From assembly GCF_004331415.1 (NCBI RefSeq), contig NZ_SJOP01000014.1:1-64000 (forward strand): 64,000 nucleotides of DNA. The letters run 5' to 3'. Shown here piece after piece: positions 1-8,606 of this stretch. A program made the position numbers and the translations under genes. This stretch comes from Kosakonia quasisacchari. Lineage in GTDB: Bacteria > Pseudomonadota > Gammaproteobacteria > Enterobacterales > Enterobacteriaceae. Positions within the stretch are counted from its first letter, which is position 1; each line of letters starts with the position of its first letter. Under the pieces are notes generated by a model. The model was not told where the DNA came from and did no database searches. It was given only the letters and a program-made list of their open reading frames with translations.

Positions 1-100
1 CGAGTTATTAGCAAATCGCGGTTTCGAGGTTATCGACATGGTTCAGGAAGATCCACACTGTGGTGGCCATACCGTATGGCTGGCGCAACGCGTTCGTTAA
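1..100 (+). CDS. C-terminal end of a probable SAM-dependent methyltransferase (partial)
   Basis: Only the last 32 codons lie in the window, read in the frame starting at base 2 and ending in TAA at 98-100. The tail reads ELLANRGFEVIDMVQ followed by a GGHTVWLAQR-type ending. A 'GF-x-V' strand followed by 'GHTVWLA' resembles the last beta strands of small class I methyltransferases, but this is a weak inference from about 30 residues. The stop codon overlaps by four bases the stop of the convergent MFS gene, so the two genes end against each other with no room for a separate terminator. Confidence 0.5.
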   Translation, partial: ELLANRGFEVIDMVQEDPHCGGHTVWLAQRVR

Positions 101-1506
101 AGCGACTGCGCTGATATCTGCCGCATACGGCTCAGGCTAAAGAGAATCGCGAGGAGAGTCGCCACGGCAGCCAACCCTAAACCAAACCGGACAGCAAAAG
201 CTTCCTGTACAGCGTTGGCGGAAGGGGCATAGAGCGACAGGATCCCACCAAACAACGCCGCACCAAGGCACTGGCCGAAAGTGCGCATAATGGCCAGTAC
301 GCCGGACGCGTAACCGCTGTGCTCCCTTGAGGCATTCGCCATCATCTCTTTATTGTTCGGGCTCTGAAAACAGCCGAACCCAATACCGCATATCAGGCTG
401 CGCAGGCTGATATCCCACACGGGGGGATTAGCGGGTAACTGCGCCAGCAAAATTAGCCCCACCGCGAAAATACACAAACCGACGGTGGCAATCACCGAAG
501 GTGCGTAGCGGTCAGCAAGCCGCCCGGCATGTGGCGCAACCAGCATGATACCAACAGGCCAGGCGGTAAACAGCAACGCAGCCGTCAACGCGCTGTAACC
601 ATAAACACACTGAAACAGAAACGGCAGAGCGACAAATGTAATCCCCTGGCTGATAAAAGAAGCCAGCGATGTCAGTGCTGCCAGCGAAAAACGCGGCGAG
701 GCAAAAAGCGCAAGCGGCATCAGCGGCTGCAATGCCTGTCGTTGTCGAAAAACAAACCCTACCCCGGCAAACAGCCCAATAAATCCATAACTCAGCGCAG
801 TTAATCCTGATCCGGAACGGGAAATAGCGCTTGATGCCATCACTATCGATCCCAGCATGATCGCCGAAAGCAGTGCCCCCGGCGTGTCAAATGCTCCGCT
901 CAGTGCAGAGGTTGCAGCCGGAATCACCCGTAAAGTGAAGAGCAGGGCAAGGATACCCAGAGGAAGGTTAATGGCGAATAACCATTGCCAGCTCAACGTT
1001 GCCAGCAGGGTACCGCCCAGTACCGGCGCGATAGCGGTGCTGGAAGCGATTAACAACGCGTTCATGCCGAGAATGCGCCCCAGTAACCGATTAGGAAAGA
1101 CAGAGCGCAAAATCGCGGGCGCAATGCTGAGTGTTGCCGCCCCGCCAATCCCTTGTAAGAGACGCATCGCGACAAGTGTTTCAAGCGTTTGAGCCAGCGC
1201 GCAACCCAGCGACGCCAACGTGAAGAGACCTAGCCCGGCGGCAAATAATCGGCGAAAGCCAATATGTGCCGCTAATGCGGCGAAGATTGCCAGCGTCATG
1301 GCAGCGGAGAGCAGATATCCATTTGCCACCCAAACGGCTTCAGCGGAGGTTACATGTAACGCCTGCGCAATTTGCGGCAAGGCGATATTCACCATCGAGC
1401 CATCAAATACCGCCATCGTCGTGCTGGTCATGACTGCAACCATTGCCAGCAACCGCTCGCGCCCAGGCAATCCCTCATCACCGGGTTTATCCAAAAAAAG
1501 TGTCAT
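97..1506 (-). CDS. MFS drug exporter, DHA2 (14-TM EmrB/QacA-like) family
   Basis: 469 residues, almost entirely hydrophobic segments, consistent with a 12-14 helix inner-membrane major facilitator. The N-terminal cytoplasmic stretch is followed by a first helix with an FDGSMVNIALPQI segment, which matches motif D1 of the DHA2 drug:proton antiporters. A GFRRLF loop follows helix 2 (motif A region). Such proteins export lipophilic or cationic compounds using the proton gradient; the substrate here cannot be read from sequence. It is transcribed divergently from a LysR regulator at 1637, so local control by that regulator is likely. The shared upstream gap is about 130 bases. No sign of truncation. 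Confidence 0.85.
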   Translation of the reverse strand: MTLFLDKPGDEGLPGRERLLAMVAVMTSTTMAVFDGSMVNIALPQIAQALHVTSAEAVWVANGYLLSAAMTLAIFAALAAHIGFRRLFAAGLGLFTLASLGCALAQTLETLVAMRLLQGIGGAATLSIAPAILRSVFPNRLLGRILGMNALLIASSTAIAPVLGGTLLATLSWQWLFAINLPLGILALLFTLRVIPAATSALSGAFDTPGALLSAIMLGSIVMASSAISRSGSGLTALSYGFIGLFAGVGFVFRQRQALQPLMPLALFASPRFSLAALTSLASFISQGITFVALPFLFQCVYGYSALTAALLFTAWPVGIMLVAPHAGRLADRYAPSVIATVGLCIFAVGLILLAQLPANPPVWDISLRSLICGIGFGCFQSPNNKEMMANASREHSGYASGVLAIMRTFGQCLGAALFGGILSLYAPSANAVQEAFAVRFGLGLAAVATLLAILFSLSRMRQISAQSL

Positions 1507-1636
1507 AAATAACCTCTGCTGATTTTGTGCTTGCGGTAACTATAATTTCGCGAGATATATGGCGGAAGACGCAGCATTTGCATTAATACATTGCAGCAAA
1601 CGCCATATCTGATCCTTCTGTTGTGGACGCGAACCG

Positions 1637-2560
1637 ATGAGTGAACCCGATCTGAATTTGTTATTTGCACTGGATGTGCTGATCGCCGAACGCAGTGTGG
1701 CTGTAGCTGCACGGCGGCTTGGTCTGAGTGCCTCAGCGATGAGCCGAACACTCAGCCGTCTGCGGGAAACGACCGGCGACCCACTTTTAGTGCGCGCCGG
1801 ACGCAATATGGTGCTGACGCCTTATGCAGAAACGCTTCGGGCACGCACGCAGAACGCCGTTTTCGAGGCGCGGGCGTTGCTGCGGCCCGCGCAACCGGAG
1901 CTCAATATTGCCTCGCTGGAACAGATGTTTACCCTGCGTGCCAACGATGGTTTTGTCGAAGCATTTGGTCCCACGCTGATTGCAGAAATGGCGGCGGTAG
2001 CGCCAGGCGTGATGCTACGGTTTACGCCAAAGCCGGAGAAAGGCTCCAGTGCCTTGCGGGAAGGACGGGTTGATCTGGAAATTGGTGTGCTAAGCGAAAT
2101 GGGACCAGAAATTCGCGTGCAGGCGCTGTTCAGAGATCGCTTTGTTGGCGTCGTCAGAGATACACATCCGCTGGCGCAACGTAATGAGGTGACAATCAAC
2201 GAGTATGTCGCCTGGGGCCATGTCGTGGCGTCGCGTCGTGGGTTATCAAGCGGCCCGGTTGATGAAGGGCTGGCAGAGCAGGGCGTGCGCAGGAAAATAG
2301 CCGCTGTGGTGCCGGGTTTTCCTGCGGCATTAGCCGTGGCACGAGCGTCCGATCTTATCGCGCTTATCCCGGCCTCATTTCTTCTCAATCCCGCAACCAG
2401 GCAGGGAGTGACAATGTTTGAGCTGCCGGTAAAAACGCGCACCATTACCGTGTCTCAACTGTGGCACCCGCGTTCAGAAGTCGATCCTGCGCATCGCTGG
2501 CTGCGTCAGTTTATGCTGGGCGTGTGTCGGCGTTTAGTACCAGATGAGAAGGGGAAGTGA
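1637..2560 (+). CDS. LysR-family transcriptional regulator
   Basis: 307 residues, the usual LTTR length. Residues 6-65 form the winged helix-turn-helix (VAVAARRLGLSASAMSRTLSRLR region with a following DPLLVR strand). The rest is a periplasmic-binding-protein-like effector domain. The HTH variant is closer to the NodD/SyrM/YbeF-like branch (PDLNLLFALDVLIAERSV start) than to CysB-type members. It is divergent from the MFS exporter, the classic arrangement for an LTTR that controls its neighbour and itself. The effector is unknown. Confidence 0.88.
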   Translation: MSEPDLNLLFALDVLIAERSVAVAARRLGLSASAMSRTLSRLRETTGDPLLVRAGRNMVLTPYAETLRARTQNAVFEARALLRPAQPELNIASLEQMFTLRANDGFVEAFGPTLIAEMAAVAPGVMLRFTPKPEKGSSALREGRVDLEIGVLSEMGPEIRVQALFRDRFVGVVRDTHPLAQRNEVTINEYVAWGHVVASRRGLSSGPVDEGLAEQGVRRKIAAVVPGFPAALAVARASDLIALIPASFLLNPATRQGVTMFELPVKTRTITVSQLWHPRSEVDPAHRWLRQFMLGVCRRLVPDEKGK

Positions 2561-2585
2561 ATGCATTTCCCCCAGATGAATGCCG

Positions 2586-3191
2586 CTAGCGTTTGAGCAT
2601 TTGCGCTTGCCGCGCCTCTATTTTTAACTGTTTTCGCCAGACTCGATTATGTAACGACAGCGCGATTGACCGATAAAATAGCGAGGAATTTATCCATTTA
2701 ACATTCAGTAAAAAGAAAGCTAACCCTAGCACTGATGTTATCTGCGGCGTGTAATTATCCACCCCGCCGAATAATAGTGAGAAAAAGGCTGAGATAAAAT
2801 ACAAAATGGCCACCGTGCCCGTCAGCGCAATGACAAACAGGTGAGATTTAAGTCCCACCAGAGAGCCACGCGCGGTAAGCAACATGGTGGTCATAATCAG
2901 CACACAATAAACAGCCGCTGCAAAGAAAACGCCGATCAGCACTTTATATTCAGGTATGGATAGCCAATTGAAAATAATCATCCAGAGAGAAGCTTGCGGC
3001 ATGGCGTAGCAAAAAATAGCAAGTATCACACTGATACCTAAAGGGATTCCTGTCATATGCGTACCGACAGGCACACCGAATCGATTTTTTAGTCGCTCCT
3101 TTATCAATTCAAGCTGTTGTGGATCGTTTGTCGATATTTTCTTTGCGATAACATTACTTAACGCAAGGCTTTTTTTAATATATTTCATCAT
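2586..3191 (-). CDS. Uncharacterised four-helix membrane protein
   Basis: 201 residues, not recognised. After a basic cytoplasmic N-terminus (about 45 residues) there are four hydrophobic segments at roughly 50-70, 85-108, 118-140 and 148-165, then a basic C-terminal tail (RVWRKQLKIEARQ). It starts 7 bases after the stop of the upstream 321-aa gene and is almost certainly co-transcribed with it. The ATG pair at 3191/3188 has only a weak ribosome-binding site, suggesting coupling. Composition is more AT-rich than the flanking MFS and LysR genes. Two-gene pairing of this kind is seen in effector/immunity modules, but nothing in the sequence proves that role. Confidence 0.6.
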   Translation of the reverse strand: MMKYIKKSLALSNVIAKKISTNDPQQLELIKERLKNRFGVPVGTHMTGIPLGISVILAIFCYAMPQASLWMIIFNWLSIPEYKVLIGVFFAAAVYCVLIMTTMLLTARGSLVGLKSHLFVIALTGTVAILYFISAFFSLLFGGVDNYTPQITSVLGLAFFLLNVKWINSSLFYRSIALSLHNRVWRKQLKIEARQAQMLKR

Positions 3192-3198
3192 TGCCGGG

Positions 3199-4164
3199 TC
3201 AATTACTTCCTGTAAATGAAAATGATTGAATTAAACCAAAAATATATTTACCGGATTGCGTTATATTCTGCGGGTTTCGAATGGTGCCAGAAACCGCACT
3301 GCCGATAAATGCAGAAGAGTTTGTAACGGCATTCATCAACTCGCGTTGCAAGACTAATTGCAAGGCCTCTGAAGGATAACGTTTAGGATAAACGCCTGCT
3401 TTCATTGCCGCCTTAATACCCGAATTAGAAATACCGGGGTTTCGGATACGGATTATTTCTTCCGTCAATCGAGTCCGGTCAGCGCGACTCATTTTCTGCA
3501 ACAAAGAAAGGAGGCTCTCAGATGTTGAACGATTAAGGAGCCGGTAGGTTAATACTGCGCTTTTTAAACCCGCAGCAGCCCCGGCAAGTGAAATGAGATC
3601 CAACGCAGTGTTGGTTGCCGTGTACCACTCTTGGGAATCCAGCCAGCCGACATAATCATCATGATTCATTGCAATTAAAGAGAGCCGACCAAGCCCATTA
3701 GCACACTGCAGCCCGGTTGCAACGCCGCCGGCGATAATCACCGCGGCAACAGCCATGGAGGAACCACCGGTAATTGGAATTGCCATACCTGCGCCCGCAG
3801 CCAGCACGACAGTAAGTATCGCGGCGCCGCAGGAAATTGCCGTCGAACCGATCTCAGTGGCTAACGAGGGAGACTGGATAGTATTAGTGGTTGCCAGAAC
3901 CGGATTATTCGACGACGCGTTGACTTTTGTCACCACAACATGGCTTACCGAACTTTCGTTCGGTGTCGCAATCCGTCTGGATGGTCTGACTAACCACTGG
4001 TGTGAACCATCTGAATAAATTATGCCAACCTGGCTGAAACTTCGGCTACAGTCCAGTTGATTGGCAAGCGCTGTGAAATCAATGTCACTCCCAGAGGCAA
4101 GACCAAGGCTGCGAGCGAAACCGTAATCGGGGAGGTCGTTTGTGAATTGTCCAGGGAATGCCAT
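3199..4164 (-). CDS. Unrecognised protein with a glycine/alanine-rich central hydrophobic region
   Basis: 321 residues. The N-terminal ~85 residues are polar and open with FTNDLPDYGFARSLGL. Residues ~105-160 form two long Gly/Ala/Val-rich hydrophobic stretches (AILTVVLAAGAGMAIP, then AVAAVIIAGGVATG) of the kind found in pore-forming or membrane-inserting proteins. A further hydrophobic helix sits near 190-205 and the C-terminal third is helical and charged. There is no signal peptide. I do not recognise the family. It precedes a small four-helix membrane protein by 7 bases, which would suit a toxin plus membrane immunity protein, but that is inference only. Confidence 0.6.
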   Translation of the reverse strand: MAFPGQFTNDLPDYGFARSLGLASGSDIDFTALANQLDCSRSFSQVGIIYSDGSHQWLVRPSRRIATPNESSVSHVVVTKVNASSNNPVLATTNTIQSPSLATEIGSTAISCGAAILTVVLAAGAGMAIPITGGSSMAVAAVIIAGGVATGLQCANGLGRLSLIAMNHDDYVGWLDSQEWYTATNTALDLISLAGAAAGLKSAVLTYRLLNRSTSESLLSLLQKMSRADRTRLTEEIIRIRNPGISNSGIKAAMKAGVYPKRYPSEALQLVLQRELMNAVTNSSAFIGSAVSGTIRNPQNITQSGKYIFGLIQSFSFTGSN

Positions 4165-4315
4165 TCAATCTCTCCATGTGCGAATGTTCTTATGTCGTTG
4201 ACGATTTTAAGAGTAAAGGGCTCAACTTTGTAAGCAATTAAGAATAATCTGAATAAAATTTGTACATAGAGATGCGTTCAAAAATGTGTGATGCAAACAA
4301 GGCGGAAGGAAGACA

Positions 4316-4696
4316 ATGAAAGAAGATGCATTACTGGCGATGTTGGTGAGATATGAACGGCAGCTTCATCATCCAGAAATTCGATGCCAGCCCGAAGTTG
4401 TCGAGAAGTTTTTACATCACGATTTTTTTGAGATTGGCCGATCCGGTAGACGATACAGTAGAGAAAAAGTGATTGCTGCGCTGGCAAATGAGGCCGCTGA
4501 GCCGATCGCATCAGATGATTTTGCATTGTCGATGAACAACAGCGGTTATGCATTGTTGACGTATCGAAGTTTTATCCTCGACGAACAAGGCCAGGTGACG
4601 AAGCAAACATTACGGACATCGTTGTGGGAGGAATGCATAACAACACCAGGCCGATGGCAGATGCGCTTTCATCAGGGAACGCCCATGGCGGAATGA
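4316..4696 (+). CDS. NTF2-like / DUF4440 family protein
   Basis: 126 residues with the DUF4440 pattern: an N-terminal helix (LLAMLVRYERQL), a 'VEKFLHHDFFEIGRSGRRYSREKVI' segment, and C-terminal beta strands ending W-x-M-x-FHQGTP. NTF2-like folds of this class form small cone-shaped domains that bind or transform small molecules or act as accessory domains; a specific reaction cannot be named. It stands alone, transcribed away from the minus-strand genes on both sides. Confidence 0.75.
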   Translation: MKEDALLAMLVRYERQLHHPEIRCQPEVVEKFLHHDFFEIGRSGRRYSREKVIAALANEAAEPIASDDFALSMNNSGYALLTYRSFILDEQGQVTKQTLRTSLWEECITTPGRWQMRFHQGTPMAE

Positions 4697-5052
4697 ATGG
4701 TGTAATTGCGGGCAAGCACTAAGGCAAGAAAACCAGAGATAAATGACCACGGCAATCATGATGGCAAACCGCTGGATTCTATCTAACACCACCTTAGTGC
4801 GCATAATGTATATTATGTTAAATTGAATATGACCTGACCATTATGATTAAGCCCTGCCACAACTGAGATATCTATCCTGCACACAGGCCGCTGCACACTT
4901 TTGATTCACGGCCTTCCTCTGGAACAGTCTGTTCTTGCCCGCCTCTCAGTAGTAATCAGCTTTGTGGTTTGAAAAGGACACCGTTGGCAGCAGTACAGCA
5001 TCTCCTTATGTCGTAGAGTTACTGCGCTGTTTGTTCATTCCCGGCACCTGCT
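4697..5052. other. Intergenic stretch without recognisable gene
   Basis: About 356 bases between the convergent DUF4440 and coiled-coil genes. Short open frames exist but none has a good ribosome site or protein-like composition. No convincing RNA, repeat or promoter was seen. Confidence 0.5.
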
Positions 5053-6087
5053 TCAGAGCAACGAAAAGTGCTGCATAATTTGCCAGCCGACAGAAAGTCC
5101 AACAACACAGGCCATCGCCGTCAGCGCAAAACGGTGACGCAATCGTGACTGGAGAAATTGTGTTTGTAACGCCGCAACAGCGTTATCCGTGTTGGTCTGG
5201 CGGTCGACGTGCTGCATCACAGCCTGAGTTAACTCTTGCTGCAATGTATCGCATTGGTTTGCGATAGTTTTGACTGAATCAAGCAGCGCCAGGCGATTTT
5301 GCTCAAGTTCGGCAAGCAATTGTTGATGAGACAACTGCTGTTCTTGTGCCAGCGACTGCTGTATTGACTCAACATACTGTTGCTGAACCGCATCGTTTTC
5401 TGCCATAGCCTGCTCAAGAATTTTATGCCGCCTTCCCTGCTCTGCCAGACTGCTTTGCAATTGCTGTGCAAAATCGGACTCGGAGCGCGCGACACGCTGT
5501 TCAAGCTCGGCCAGTAACGTCGCATTTGCCTCGCCGATTTTATTTTCTGCCTCCGTCACCCGTATTACACAGCCAACCAACTGCTGGGCCTGATCTTGCG
5601 TAACTCCTTTGGCATCCATCAGACCCTGGTTGGCCTTGTTAATTTCTTTTTGCTGTTCTTCCAGCAATACCTGCTGTTTCAGGATCTGACCATTCTGTTC
5701 AGCAAGGGAACGCGTCTGGTCTTCCAGGATATTTTGTTGATTCAATAAAATCTGCTGTTGCTGGTTCAGCAGCTTAGAAAGAGCGGTGTTAACAATCAGT
5801 AACTGAGAAGATTTTTGCGTCAGACGACCAATGGATTTATTGAGATCTATCTGCGCGTCCTGTAGTAGATCGCCACGATCGTTCAACCAGTTAGTGAAAA
5901 AGTTGCCATCCTTCTGTTCCTGCCGCAGGTGATCCACATGCTTTGCGCTCTTCTGAACGGATTTCTGCTCCTCAGTCATTCCGCTAATTAATTCTTTAAT
6001 ATTGCTGTCACGAAAGAAACGTTCCGGCAAGTCGGCGGATGAAAAGGCCTGAATGACCTGAAGTTCCTGCTTATTTAACGCACTCAT
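5053..6087 (-). CDS. Long coiled-coil protein with C-terminal membrane anchor
   Basis: 344 residues, third gene of the SMI1/KNR4 to HNH-membrane to coiled-coil set. Residues ~35-310 are Gln/Glu/Leu-rich heptad-like sequence (repeated LLNQQQQILLNQQN and LLEEQQKEINKANQ patterns), indicating an extended coiled coil. A single hydrophobic segment close to the C-terminus (about 322-340) would anchor it as a tail-anchored inner-membrane protein with the coiled coil in the cytoplasm. It begins 10 bases after the stop of the HNH-like gene. No enzymatic motif is seen. Such proteins often act as scaffolds or sensors; the role here is unknown. Confidence 0.7.
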   Translation of the reverse strand: MSALNKQELQVIQAFSSADLPERFFRDSNIKELISGMTEEQKSVQKSAKHVDHLRQEQKDGNFFTNWLNDRGDLLQDAQIDLNKSIGRLTQKSSQLLIVNTALSKLLNQQQQILLNQQNILEDQTRSLAEQNGQILKQQVLLEEQQKEINKANQGLMDAKGVTQDQAQQLVGCVIRVTEAENKIGEANATLLAELEQRVARSESDFAQQLQSSLAEQGRRHKILEQAMAENDAVQQQYVESIQQSLAQEQQLSHQQLLAELEQNRLALLDSVKTIANQCDTLQQELTQAVMQHVDRQTNTDNAVAALQTQFLQSRLRHRFALTAMACVVGLSVGWQIMQHFSLL

Positions 6088-6097
6088 CTTATTGTTC

Positions 6098-7636
6098 TCA
6101 AAGGTTTTTCAGAAAATCATCAATTTCAGACTGGCTTTCATTAATAAACGCAACCACAGCGGCGCTTTTCGCCACCTGCGCAGCCGTTTCTTGAGTTGTC
6201 CGCTCAAGACTTGCAAGGGTTGCCGTCGTCGAAATCGCGGCGGTGGCGAGGTTTGCCCCGATGGCCTGATACTGCGTTACCGCTTTCGAGTAATTTTCAA
6301 TATTGCCCAGAGAACTCTCTGCAAGCGTCACCAGTTCACCCGCAAACGCTTCCCGTCGTTTGCTGTCAGCGATCATCTCATCCATCATTTTTTCGTTCAG
6401 CGAGAAACGGGAGCGATCGAAAAACGTGTCAATTTGATAAGCGAGAAAAGCGGAAAGCAACCCGGTAGCGATACCAATCAGCACGGGTGTTAACATATCT
6501 GCGAACGGTTTCAGGAACGGTAAAGTGGCCATAAACGTCGCGATGCTTTCATTTAATAACATACCGACTGACGTCACGATAACCGCAGTGAGGATCTTCA
6601 ACCCTTCCTGCAACGCCTGTTGCGCCGTCATATGTTCTGGTGGGAAGAAAATCATTTTAAACGCACGAAAAAGCCCCAACAGCCCTTCGCGGATCATGGT
6701 CACGAAACGTTTTGCAGTTGAGAGAAAATTGTTCAGCAAAAAGGTGAGCAAATTACTCATAAAACCACTCACGCCCCCCTGGAACATTTGCCCTAGCGCA
6801 TCGGGGATCTTTTTTACTACGGATGCGATAACACGCATTAAGCGCTGGCGGATCTCCTCAAACAGTGTTTTGCCCGCTTCAACACCATGTTGAATAAGCA
6901 CTTTGAATTCATTAAACAGGCCATTGACCAATTCAGTCAGTAACAGCCCCAGCGCCTGGCGCATTCCCATCTGCAGCGCCTGTTGGCCGCCGGTTTGTAA
7001 TAACTCTTTGCCCTGCTTTTTCATCAGCGCCGAGTTCAGCGTTTTCGAAATATGCTCATCCGAGCGCTTCTGCGCCGCTACAATCTTCTGCGGATCCAGT
7101 TCGAATCTTTCGCCATTTTTTTCTGCGAAGGAGTCGAGTTCACCGGCACCTTTAGAACGGTTTATCGATTTGTGTGTGGTCACCAGATTTTCATCGGCAT
7201 TTGCCATTTTCACGACTTTTTCAACGCTGTCCCCGGTTTCCAGGGCAAGATGCACTTTCTTATTTTTCGACAGCGTCTTGAGTGAGGTGACATGATCGAG
7301 ATCCATATCCGCAGCATCGGTCGCTTTACCGGTATAACCATCAACGCCGCCTGCACGAAGCTGCTGGCTTTTTTGCGTAAAATCACGGCTTTCATACTCT
7401 TCGCGCTGGTAGTCCTGGCGCGATTTCGCATGGCTGGAGATATCTTTATCGGCGATGTAATCGGCCTCTTCGCGTTCGAAGTTATGCAGCGTCGACACAT
7501 TGCCGCCGTTGCGATCTTCAAACATGGCCGTTGAAAGCCCAAAGGGGCCGATAATTTGTGACAATACTTGCTGCTGACAATCATCAAAGAGTTTTTGCAG
7601 GCGCTGCTGTTTTAATTCTTCGTATGTTAAATCCAT
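6098..7636 (-). CDS. HNH-nuclease-like domain fused to a multi-helix membrane region
   Basis: 512 residues, family not recognised. The N-terminal ~165 residues are soluble and carry D112-L-D114-H115-V, then an E149-N150-L and a C-terminal H155...N159-R-S-K162-G. This order (DxDH, NL, N-x-x-K-G) matches the core of HNH/His-Me finger nucleases, here without the zinc-binding cysteines of many HNH proteins. From ~225 to 420 come several amphipathic and hydrophobic helices, including strong membrane segments near 350-372 and 380-405. The last 100 residues are Ala-rich helix. It lies between an SMI1/KNR4 gene and a tail-anchored coiled-coil gene, tightly spaced on both sides. A membrane-tethered nuclease-type effector is a reasonable guess, not shown. 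Confidence 0.65.
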   Translation of the reverse strand: MDLTYEELKQQRLQKLFDDCQQQVLSQIIGPFGLSTAMFEDRNGGNVSTLHNFEREEADYIADKDISSHAKSRQDYQREEYESRDFTQKSQQLRAGGVDGYTGKATDAADMDLDHVTSLKTLSKNKKVHLALETGDSVEKVVKMANADENLVTTHKSINRSKGAGELDSFAEKNGERFELDPQKIVAAQKRSDEHISKTLNSALMKKQGKELLQTGGQQALQMGMRQALGLLLTELVNGLFNEFKVLIQHGVEAGKTLFEEIRQRLMRVIASVVKKIPDALGQMFQGGVSGFMSNLLTFLLNNFLSTAKRFVTMIREGLLGLFRAFKMIFFPPEHMTAQQALQEGLKILTAVIVTSVGMLLNESIATFMATLPFLKPFADMLTPVLIGIATGLLSAFLAYQIDTFFDRSRFSLNEKMMDEMIADSKRREAFAGELVTLAESSLGNIENYSKAVTQYQAIGANLATAAISTTATLASLERTTQETAAQVAKSAAVVAFINESQSEIDDFLKNL

Positions 7637-7673
7637 TTATCCTCCAGCCTGATCGAGCCGATGTTAAAAAGGT

Positions 7674-8177
7674 CTACCGCTGATCCACATATTGCGTGAA
7701 CCACTGTGCAAAACTGTCCGCTTGTTTTTCACGCGCGCCGTCGTCGTGCCAGAGCGTGATAATCTGACCTCGCGCGCCCTCTCCTATCGGATCGAGATCC
7801 AGGCAAAGATGATCGCCCGCCCCGTTATAAGTGAAAGGAATCCAGGCGGGGCTCCACCATACCGGGCGAATGCCGCTTTGTGGACTCGACTCAGCGCCTT
7901 CGAAGTCGCCGCCATCAAGCAACCCTTTCCAGATGCGCCATTCCTGTAAAATCCGCGAGGTGGATAAAAACTCTGAGTCATCAAACAGCCCGTGGCTGTG
8001 ACCGTGTTGCCCGTTGTGAATTTTCAGGCAGGCCACAAAATCGGTAGGCAAACTCATACCCAACGCCTGCTCTAAAGTCGCAATCTCCGCGTCCGTTGCC
8101 GGTGGGGCGAGATCGGCTAATAAAGCAGGGTCGGCGTCTTGCAGAATGGCTTCCAGCTTTGTCCATTGTTGCTTCAT
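7674..8177 (-). CDS. SMI1/KNR4 family protein
   Basis: 167 residues from the ATG at 8177, preferred over an upstream ATG at 8201 because an AAGGAGCGG ribosome site sits just before it. The domain shows 'ATDAEIATLEQALGMSLPTDFVACLKIHNGQ', the hallmark start of the SMI1/KNR4 (SUKH) fold, and the usual WIPFTYNGAGDHLCLDLDP strand near the middle. In bacteria SUKH proteins are frequently immunity proteins against nuclease-type polymorphic toxins. Its place as the first gene of a set whose second gene has an HNH-like core fits that theme, but SUKH proteins also occur outside toxin systems. Confidence 0.85.
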   Translation of the reverse strand: MKQQWTKLEAILQDADPALLADLAPPATDAEIATLEQALGMSLPTDFVACLKIHNGQHGHSHGLFDDSEFLSTSRILQEWRIWKGLLDGGDFEGAESSPQSGIRPVWWSPAWIPFTYNGAGDHLCLDLDPIGEGARGQIITLWHDDGAREKQADSFAQWFTQYVDQR

Positions 8178-8606
8178 TGTTTCCGCTCCTTTTAAATCCA
8201 TCCATTTATTAACGGCATATTCGCCAGAGACTTAAGTGATATTTTTACGCGCAAAACTGTCTGAAAATGAGTTAATCACAGCGGACTGACATCTGATGTC
8301 AGCCATCCTGAAAAAGGATTTGCTGAAAACCGTCTCGTTCCATGGACCACCAACAACGATGTCCCGGGAAAGCGAATTTTCAAACCGTAAAACGCATAAA
8401 TCCTCCGCACCATTATTTAAGAAAAGTAATGATGATTTTCTTACCTGTGAACCTGTCCATCCTGCCTCCCTGACATCGCTTCTTTGCCAAACCACCTTTT
8501 TACCCTCGATGATAATTAAAATAAAACAATAAAAACTTATTGTAAATCGATAAACTCCAGGCTAGCCTGCATCCACTTCAACCACCTTTGCCAGGAGAGG
8601 CATCGA
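8178..8606. other. Intergenic region between divergent operons
   Basis: About 430 bases separating the SMI1/KNR4 set (minus) from the MipA operon (plus). It must contain both promoters. Short open frames on both strands overlap each other and lack ribosome sites. No known regulatory RNA or operator was recognised. Confidence 0.5.

Noticed and set aside
4697..5052. Decayed transposase or RNA gene in the gap
   Set aside because: No inverted repeats, coding remnant or recognisable structure could be found.
8296..8532. 78-codon plus-strand frame in the gap before the MipA gene
   Set aside because: No ribosome site, overlaps an equally long minus-strand frame, and translation is not protein-like.
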